From Citrobacter braakii (GTDB lineage: Bacteria; Pseudomonadota; Gammaproteobacteria; Enterobacterales; Enterobacteriaceae): a stretch of DNA of 64,000 nt. Below, piece after piece: positions 58,219 to 64,000 of the stretch. The stretch is from the NCBI RefSeq assembly GCF_002075345.1, contig NZ_NAEW01000001.1, forward strand, positions 372,001 through 436,000, given 5' to 3'. The notes beneath the pieces were generated by a model. That model had not been told where the DNA came from and made no database searches. It worked only from the letters and a program-made list of their open reading frames with translations. Within the stretch, counting starts at the first letter, position 1, and every line of letters starts with the position of its first letter. A program made the position numbers and the translations under genes.

Positions 58219-60153
58219 TTAAGACGATTTACGTACGCGCAAATACCATTCGCACAGTAAACGTACCTGCTTACGCGTGTAGCCTTTTTCCATCATCCGG
58301 TCGACAAAATCGTCGTGTTTTTTCTGCTCGTCAGTTGAGGTTTTGGCGTTGAACGAAATGACCGGCAGCAGCTCCTCGGTATTGGAGAACATTTTCTTCT
58401 CAATGACCGTGCGCAGTTTTTCGTAACTGGTCCAGTTTGGATTGCGACCGCTGTTATTCGCTCTGGCACGCAGAACAAAGTTGACGATCTCGTTACGGAA
58501 ATCTTTGGGGTTACTGATACCCGCCGGTTTCTCAATTTTCTCCAGTTCTGAGTTCAACGACTCGCGGTCAAACAGCTGACCGGTATCCGGGTCGCGATAC
58601 TCCTGATCCTGAATCCAGAAATCCGCATAAGTGACATAACGGTCGAAAATGTTTTGTCCATATTCGGAATAGGATTCGAGATAAGCCGTCTGGATCTCTT
58701 TGCCGATGAACTCAGCATATTTCGGGATCAGATAGCCTTTCAGGAACTCAAGGTAACGTTCTGCCAGCTCCTGCGGGAACTGTTCGCGCTCGATTTGCTG
58801 CTCCAGTACGTAGAACAGATGCACCGGGTTAGCTGCCACTTCGGCGTGGTCAAAGTTAAAGACGCGTGAGAGGATCTTAAACGCGAAGCGCGTGGAAAGA
58901 CCGTTCATTCCCTCATCGACCCCGGCGTAATCCCGATATTCCTGATAGGACTTCGCTTTTGGATCGGTATCTTTCAGGCTTTCCCCATCGTAAACACGCA
59001 TCTTCGAGTAAATGCTCGAGTTCTCAGGCTCTTTCAGGCGAGAAAGAATGGTAAAGCGAGAGAGTGTTTCCAGCGTGCCCGGTGCGCAAGGCGCATGGGT
59101 CAGCTCACTGTGGTTAAGCAGTTTTTCGTAAATTTTGATCTCTTCGGAGATCCGCAGGCAATAAGGCACTTTGACGATGTAAACACGGTCAAGGAACGCC
59201 TCATTGTTTTTATTATTACGGAACGTCACCCATTCGGACTCGTTCGAGTGGGCAAGAATAATTCCGTTAAACGGCAGGGCAGAGATACCTTCTGTCCCGT
59301 TGTAGTTTCCTTCCTGGGTTGCGGTCAGCAGAGGATGCAGCACTTTAATTGGTGCTTTAAACATCTCAACGAACTCCATAATCCCCTGGTTTGAGCGGCA
59401 CAGTGCGCCCGAATAACCGTAGGCATCAGGATCGTTCTGGGCGTGGTGTTCGAGTTTACGAATATCCACTTTCCCGACCAGCGCAGAGATATCCTGGTTG
59501 TTTTCATCACCAGGCTCCGTTTTGGCAATAGCGATCTGCTCCAGAATAGACGGCCAGACTTTGACAACGCGGAATTTTGTAATGTCCCCGCCAAAATCAT
59601 GCAGACGTTTTGCAGCCCAGGGCGACATGATCGTACCGAGATAACGACGTGGGATCCCATACTCTTTTTCCAGGATCTGCGCATCTTCCTGCGGGTTAAA
59701 CAGGCATAACGGATGATCGTTTACCGGGCTACGCTCGCCGTTGGCGCTCAGGACATAAATCGGTACTCGCTGCATCAGCGACTTCAGCCGCTCAGCAAGA
59801 GATGATTTCCCCCCTCCCACAGGCCCCAGCAGATACAGAATCTGCTTCTTCTCTTCCAGACCCTGAGCCGCATGCTTCAAATAAGAAACAATCTGCTCAA
59901 TGGCCTCTTCCATGCCATAAAACTCTTCAAAAGCAGGGTATCGTGCAATCACCCGATTCGAAAAGAGTCGAGAAAGACGAGGTTCGTGGGCAGTGTCGAC
60001 CATGACAGGCTCACCAATAGCCATTAATAGCCGCTCTGCCGCATTGGCATAAGCGCTGCGATCTTGCCGACAAGTGGTAAGAAACTCCTGCAGCGTGAAC
60101 TCTTCGTCCTTGGCAGCTTCATAACGCTGGCGATAGTGATCGAATATATTCAT
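58219..60153 (-). CDS. yeaG: YeaG, PrkA-type serine protein kinase
   Basis: 644 residues, the E. coli length. AAA-like PrkA domain with Walker A LLGPVGGGKSSL (about residues 108-119), and a C-terminal kinase-like domain. Begins MNIFDHYRQRYEAAKDEEFTLQEFL. Known NtrC-, RpoN- and RpoS-controlled stress gene. A sigma-54 promoter is visible 105 bases upstream. Confidence 0.97.
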   Translation of the reverse strand: MNIFDHYRQRYEAAKDEEFTLQEFLTTCRQDRSAYANAAERLLMAIGEPVMVDTAHEPRLSRLFSNRVIARYPAFEEFYGMEEAIEQIVSYLKHAAQGLEEKKQILYLLGPVGGGKSSLAERLKSLMQRVPIYVLSANGERSPVNDHPLCLFNPQEDAQILEKEYGIPRRYLGTIMSPWAAKRLHDFGGDITKFRVVKVWPSILEQIAIAKTEPGDENNQDISALVGKVDIRKLEHHAQNDPDAYGYSGALCRSNQGIMEFVEMFKAPIKVLHPLLTATQEGNYNGTEGISALPFNGIILAHSNESEWVTFRNNKNNEAFLDRVYIVKVPYCLRISEEIKIYEKLLNHSELTHAPCAPGTLETLSRFTILSRLKEPENSSIYSKMRVYDGESLKDTDPKAKSYQEYRDYAGVDEGMNGLSTRFAFKILSRVFNFDHAEVAANPVHLFYVLEQQIEREQFPQELAERYLEFLKGYLIPKYAEFIGKEIQTAYLESYSEYGQNIFDRYVTYADFWIQDQEYRDPDTGQLFDRESLNSELEKIEKPAGISNPKDFRNEIVNFVLRARANNSGRNPNWTSYEKLRTVIEKKMFSNTEELLPVISFNAKTSTDEQKKHDDFVDRMMEKGYTRKQVRLLCEWYLRVRKSS

Positions 60154-60587
60154 GGTATGCCGTCCTTTCGTTTTTTTAGCACATGTTAAGAGCCGTTCAT
60201 ATGAATAGTAGAGGCCCCTGAAGAGGTAAACTGAACGACGTCGCTGCTGAAGAAATAAGCAACTCTCATGCCATTGTGGTGGTCAGGAGATCAACGTATT
60301 CGGTGATACACCTTCTAAAATTAAGCGTAGATGGCATTTGCAAAACTTGCCTGTGTGCGCAAATGAATTTCAATGGCATATCAATAACTCATCAGCAAAA
60401 AAAGCATATCTTTTGTAAATCTATGGGGCAGGATTCATGCGGTGTTCACTGTCCTGCAAGCAAAATGTCATCACTCGCTGAGAAATTAGGGGGTTACATT
60501 CTGGGGCGAATCCGTAAAATAGTTGGGCTGAAGCGTATTGACGGTTAAACTTTGACCGCTACACATTTAAATAAGGAATTATTGACT
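60154..60587. other. Divergent gap between yeaG and mipA
   Basis: Holds the sigma-54 promoter and untranslated leader of yeaG-yeaH. The other half, toward mipA, has no clear operator. A 90-codon plus-strand frame (60276-60548) overlaps the promoter and is not convincing as a gene. Confidence 0.6.
60258..60273 (-). promoter_or_regulatory. Sigma-54 promoter of yeaG-yeaH
   Basis: On the minus strand TGGCATG-AGAG-TTGCT: -24 GG and -12 GC with the exact family spacing, one mismatch to the consensus TGGCACG-N4-TTGCW. Transcription would start near 60247, about 95 bases before yeaG, matching the NtrC-dependent control known in E. coli. Confidence 0.85.
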
Positions 60588-61334
60588 GTGACCAAACTCA
60601 AACTTCTGGCACTTAGCGTGCTTATCGCCACTTCCGCTAACGTCGCACAGGCAGAGAGCAACCTGACGCTGGGCGCAGGCGTTGGTGTGGTTGAGCACCC
60701 TTACAAAGATTACGATAGTGACGTTTACCCGGTCCCGGTTGTGACTTATGAAAGCGATAACTTCTGGTTCCGTGGTCTGGGCGGTGGTTACTACCTGTGG
60801 AATGACGATACCGATAAGCTGTCGGTGATGGCCTATTGGTCGCCAATGTACTTCAAACCGGGTGACAGCGACGACAACCGTCTGCGTAGTCTGGATAAAC
60901 GTAAGAGCACCATGATGGCTGGCCTTTCTTACATTCACAACACGCAATACGGTTTCCTGCGTACCAGCCTTGCAGGCGATACGCTGGATAACAGCAATGG
61001 TATTGTATGGGATCTGGCGTGGTTATACCGCTATACCAATGGCGGTTTGACGTTGACTCCGGGGATTGGTGTCGAGTGGAACAGTGAAAACCAGAATGAA
61101 TACTATTATGGTGTTTCACGCCATGAATCTGCCCGTAGCGGCTTGCGTAGCTACGATCCTGAAAGCTCCTGGAACCCGTATCTGGAGCTCAGCGCAAACT
61201 ATAACTTCCTGGGCAACTGGAGCGTATACGGTACTGCGCGTTATACCCGCCTGTCTGATGAAGTGACAGACAGCCCGATGGTGGACAAATCCTGGACGGG
61301 TCTGATTTCAACGGGTGTTACCTACAAGTTCTGA
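60588..61334 (+). CDS. mipA: MipA, MltA-interacting outer membrane protein
   Basis: 248 residues from GTG at 60588 with AAGGA upstream; codons before it to 60552 are not conserved. Signal peptide MTKLKLLALSVLIATSANVAQA. OmpV/MipA beta-barrel with repeats of aromatic strands (FWFRGLGGGYYLW and SWTGLISTGVTYKF end). Scaffold linking MltA and PBP1B in murein growth. Confidence 0.94.
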   Translation: MTKLKLLALSVLIATSANVAQAESNLTLGAGVGVVEHPYKDYDSDVYPVPVVTYESDNFWFRGLGGGYYLWNDDTDKLSVMAYWSPMYFKPGDSDDNRLRSLDKRKSTMMAGLSYIHNTQYGFLRTSLAGDTLDNSNGIVWDLAWLYRYTNGGLTLTPGIGVEWNSENQNEYYYGVSRHESARSGLRSYDPESSWNPYLELSANYNFLGNWSVYGTARYTRLSDEVTDSPMVDKSWTGLISTGVTYKF

Positions 61335-61355
61335 TGCCACTGCGTGTCAAACACT

Positions 61356-61380
61356 AGCCCGCAGAGATGCGGGCTTTTTT
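61356..61380 (+). terminator. Rho-independent terminator after mipA
   Basis: Stem agcccgc / gcgggct, loop AGAGAT, then six T. Confidence 0.9.
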
Positions 61381-61913
61381 GTGCATATCAGAGATGAATA
61401 TTGATCCAAAACATGTGATTTGATTTTTTGTGCTGTTTTGGCATTACATCGGCCGCAACAAATAGTTAACGTATTTTTCCTGCCGCAATTACCAAAATTA
61501 AACCTGTTGTTTGATGAGACTGAAATCTATTCGTTTGTGAATGGAAGAGTATCTGTACAGTTTCACGAATCATTGTTCTGGGAGAGTGATTTCTGGTTGC
61601 GCAATATATTGATAATATTCTATTTTATAATCACGGTATAATTTTATCGTGAAACTCTCGCCACTAAAAATAGCAAGGTAACTATTTTATTATTGTTGTG
61701 TAACGATGAAAGTTAACTTTCATTTGAAAAAAATAAAATCATTAAGTTAATTTTTATTTTACATCTTTTAGGTATTTATCTGAAAAAATTAAAATTGACA
61801 TTAAATAAGCGATTGCAGATATTACTCCAACTTAATAAGTAAAGACAGTAACGCTGCATGGCTCAGATATTAAATGTCATGTGGTTTTCTTGCGAATAAA
61901 CCTGGTAGAGATA
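61381..61913. other. A+T-rich gap between mipA and the lipoprotein gene
   Basis: About 530 bases of A+T-rich DNA where E. coli has mipA directly followed by yeaE. Mostly not coding; the 73-codon frame at 61420-61641 lacks a recognisable family and a ribosome site. It may be a remnant or an import boundary with the two following genes. Confidence 0.5.
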
Positions 61914-62156
61914 ATGAAAAAGTTAATCATGATAGCAGTGATGGGTGGGATTCTGACGGGATGTTCCACCGAGGCTTCACGCATGAGTGCTTGCGAAAGC
62001 AAGGGCGTGAGCCGCGATGCCTGCTATATCGCTGAGCAAAACCGTCAGGCGACAATCAATGCCGTAGCTGAAAAACAAGCTATGGAGAACGCGCAAAACT
62101 TATATAACTCAAATGATACTAATTCCAGTCATCACCACAAACACAATAATTATTAA
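61914..62156 (+). CDS. Small lipoprotein of unknown function
   Basis: 80 residues from MKKLIMIAVMGGILTGCSTE with a lipobox LTGC (lipid-modified Cys17). Mature protein has two further cysteines (MSACESKG and RDACYIAEQN) and a His/Asn-rich C-terminus (SHHHKHNNY), which could bind metal. Weak ribosome site. Followed after 10 bases by another exported protein; not in E. coli K-12 here. Confidence 0.78.
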   Translation: MKKLIMIAVMGGILTGCSTEASRMSACESKGVSRDACYIAEQNRQATINAVAEKQAMENAQNLYNSNDTNSSHHHKHNNY

Positions 62157-62166
62157 GGTGTAACTT

Positions 62167-62520
62167 ATGAAGAAATTAATAATTATCGCTGTACTGGTCG
62201 CAACATCTGCTGCTGCACCAGCCTATGCCATCAGCGAGGCTTACCGTCAGCAGTTACAGCATGAACATAAAACGATGGTCAGCGATGCTAATGCTCCGCT
62301 GCAAGCCAGTAAAATCACACCCGTGAATGTGAATAAACTGGGCGTAGACTTTAAACGTGGCGCTGATGGTATTGCTTATATTAATGGCAAAGCTGCGGCA
62401 AATGATGAGAACAATGCAGACGCTCAGTCTTATAGCGCGGGCTTGATTTCCGTCATTGTCTATAAAAACGGGAAAATTAACGCGATGAAAGAGGGGAAAT
62501 ATTTAGGTCGCTTAAAATAA
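62167..62520 (+). CDS. Small periplasmic protein of unknown function
   Basis: 117 residues with signal peptide MKKLIIIAVLVATSAAAPAYA (about 21). Mature part is charged, no cysteines, with a beta-like C-terminal half (ISVIVYKNGKINAMKEGKYLGRLK). I do not recognise a family. Its signal peptide closely resembles that of the lipoprotein upstream, and both end at one terminator, so they form an operon. Confidence 0.78.
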   Translation: MKKLIIIAVLVATSAAAPAYAISEAYRQQLQHEHKTMVSDANAPLQASKITPVNVNKLGVDFKRGADGIAYINGKAAANDENNADAQSYSAGLISVIVYKNGKINAMKEGKYLGRLK

Positions 62521-62552
62521 CCGCAGTGCAGTTAAGATTTTCTGTCATTCGG

Positions 62553-62583
62553 CCCGGGAGCATTGTTTGTTCCCGGGTTTTTT
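62553..62583 (+). terminator. Rho-independent terminator after the exported protein pair
   Basis: Stem cccggga / tcccggg with a loop, then six T. Confidence 0.88.
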
Positions 62584-62698
62584 ATTGCCGTTGCCATAGC
62601 GGTCAACTTCCAATCTTAGAAGGTGCAATTTGTGCACCCTAACAGGACACATGCCAGTTGTTTTGCTTTACTGTGGTGCATTAACACAGGAGGGCGCG

Positions 62699-63553
62699 AT
62701 GACAGCGAAACAGGTGATGTTTACAAAGCAGGTATCGCTGCCTGCTATTGGGCAGGGAACATGGTACATGGGCGAGGATCCTGGCCGACGCCGGGAAGAG
62801 GTTTCAGCGCTGCGGGCTGGTCTGGATCTCGGTCTGCGGTTGATCGATACCGCCGAAATGTATGCAGATGGTGCAGCGGAAGAGGTAGTGGGTGAAGCAT
62901 TAACCGGGCGTCGTGATAGCGCTTTTTTAGTCTCGAAAGTATACCCCTGGAATGCCGGTGGTCAGAAAGCCATTGCCGCCTGTGAAGCGAGCCTGCGTCG
63001 ACTAAAAACCGATTATCTGGATCTCTATTTGCTCCACTGGACGGGCAGTTTTTCATTTGCTGAGACCGTGGATTCCATGGAAGCACTCATTGCGCAGGGG
63101 AAAATCCGCCGCTGGGGCGTCTCTAATCTCGATTACGATGACATGCAGGCGTTATGGCAAGTCACAGGTGGGCGGGAATGTGCCACTAACCAGGTGCTTT
63201 ATCATTTAGCATCGCGCGGTATTGAATATGATTTACTGCCGTGGTGCCAGCAGCAGCAGATGCCGGTCATGGCTTACAGTCCGTTGGCTCAGGCGGGGCG
63301 ATTGCGCGGTGACTTGCTTTCTCACTCTGTGGTGAACGACATCGCGCACGCGCACAATGTTAGTGCTGCGCAGATTTTGCTGGCATGGGTGATTCGTCTG
63401 CCGGGCGTGATGGCGATTCCAAAAGCGGCAAGCATAGCGCATGTCGAACAAAATGCCGCCGCGCTGGAGATAACGCTCTCTGTTGATGAGCTGAAGCAGT
63501 TAGATAAAGCATATCCAGCGCCAAAGGGTAAAACGGCGCTGGATATGGCCTGA
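62699..63553 (+). CDS. yeaE: YeaE, aldo-keto reductase (methylglyoxal reductase)
   Basis: 284 residues from MTAKQVMFTKQVSLPAIGQG at 62699 with AGGAGG upstream, as in E. coli. Catalytic tetrad seen: Asp and Tyr in DTAEMYADG, Lys in VSKVYPWN, His in LLHWTG; NADPH site in the C-terminal IPKAASIAHVEQN. Reduces methylglyoxal and other aldehydes. Convergent with yeaD across REP repeats. Confidence 0.95.
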   Translation: MTAKQVMFTKQVSLPAIGQGTWYMGEDPGRRREEVSALRAGLDLGLRLIDTAEMYADGAAEEVVGEALTGRRDSAFLVSKVYPWNAGGQKAIAACEASLRRLKTDYLDLYLLHWTGSFSFAETVDSMEALIAQGKIRRWGVSNLDYDDMQALWQVTGGRECATNQVLYHLASRGIEYDLLPWCQQQQMPVMAYSPLAQAGRLRGDLLSHSVVNDIAHAHNVSAAQILLAWVIRLPGVMAIPKAASIAHVEQNAAALEITLSVDELKQLDKAYPAPKGKTALDMA

Positions 63554-63571
63554 TTTGCCGAATGGCGATGC

Positions 63572-63622
63572 TCACGCTTCTTATCCGGCCAACGCAATGT
63601 TTGGTAGGCCGGATAAGGCGCA
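63572..63622. repeat. REP element between yeaE and yeaD
   Basis: cttatccggccaac and ggtaggccggataaggcg form the inverted REP pair, as in E. coli intergenic BIMEs. Confidence 0.8.
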
Positions 63623-63648
63623 AGTTCCGTCAGGCTACAGACACAATT

Positions 63649-64000
63649 TTAGCGTTTAGCAACGCGGATAGTTTGTGCCAGGCGTGATGGTTTTTCTTCG
63701 CGGGTTTTCTGCGGCGCGGTTGCGTAAGCCGTCTCTACGCAAACAAACGTTTTATAGCCGTCATCCGGCATGTCGCCCATGCTAACGGACAGCGCCGGAC
63801 CCGGGTTCCAGCCCACGACATTCAGATGGTGATGATGGACAACGTCAATATTGCGGTTGAGCGCATCATCATGGATAACGCTGCACGCTTGCGGATTCAG
63901 ATAGACACGATCGGTGCGGTCCGGGAAGGTCTGGATACCATCAGCCAGCACATCTTCTTTAGCATCATTCACTTTGTCGATCAGGCGATCGCCAAGTCCA
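63649..64000 (-). CDS. yeaD: YeaD, glucose-6-phosphate 1-epimerase (5' part cut by window)
   Basis: The last 116 codons, ending HLARTI-like SRLAQTIRVAKR, of the about 294-residue aldose-1-epimerase family protein YeaD. Motifs present: TFPDRTDRVYLNP and GWNPGP. The amino-terminal part lies beyond the window edge. E. coli YeaD interconverts the anomers of hexose-6-phosphates. Confidence 0.93.
   Translation of the reverse strand, partial: GLGDRLIDKVNDAKEDVLADGIQTFPDRTDRVYLNPQACSVIHDDALNRNIDVVHHHHLNVVGWNPGPALSVSMGDMPDDGYKTFVCVETAYATAPQKTREEKPSRLAQTIRVAKR

Noticed and set aside
60276-60548. A 90-codon plus-strand frame between yeaG and mipA
   Set aside because: It overlaps near the sigma-54 promoter, has no ribosome site and no recognisable protein features.
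61420-61641. A 73-codon frame after mipA
   Set aside because: A+T-rich chance frame without ribosome site or known family, though the sequence near it is unusual.

Overview
The window is chromosomal DNA of an enterobacterium. Most genes match, in sequence and order, Escherichia coli K-12 genes of the znu-zwf-eda-prc-htpX segment and of the leuE-yeaR-dgcP-nimT-dgcJ-yeaGH-mipA-yeaE-yeaD segment. The protein variants and the extra genes suggest Citrobacter or a close relative; the genus is an inference.

Layout. 1-4900: zinc uptake (znuB partial, znuC, znuA with a Zur box), the murein endopeptidase mepM and the lipid A acyltransferase lpxM. 4916-11978: a sugar-acid block (pykA, hexR, zwf, edd, eda) with a HexR box before zwf and a GntR-type box before edd. 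11977-20390: purT (PurR box), yebG (LexA box), yebF, yebE, ptrB, exoX, yobB, holE and the copper-linked yobA-yebZ-yebY group. 20391-22310: the divergent small RNA locus sdsR/sraC, followed by an A+T-rich accessory gene of unknown function at a site that looks like a former integration site. 22329-33543: pphA, yebW, yebV, rsmF, letB, letA, msrC, proQ, prc and htpX.

33544-41858 is a metal-uptake island at a break in E. coli gene order. It holds a TonB-dependent receptor, a divergent five-gene ABC transporter of the nickel/peptide class, and zinT. The region between receptor and transporter contains a perfect NikR-type operator (GTATGA, 16 bases, TCATAC, with longer arms) and a Fur-type box on the receptor side; zinT has a Zur box. 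This suggests one locus for nickel, or a nickel/zinc/iron chelate, crossing both membranes, under three metalloregulators.

41949-64000 resumes the E. coli leuE-to-yeaD order with insertions: a membrane protein; an FdhF-like formate dehydrogenase with cysteine in place of selenocysteine; a stand-alone CTP-synthase-like glutaminase domain with a shifted catalytic motif; a methyltransferase-hemerythrin-acetyltransferase operon with an NsrR-like site over its promoter; and a lipoprotein plus small exported protein pair beyond mipA. Two very small membrane proteins, yoaJ and yoaK, are also present. A strong sigma-54 promoter precedes yeaG-yeaH.
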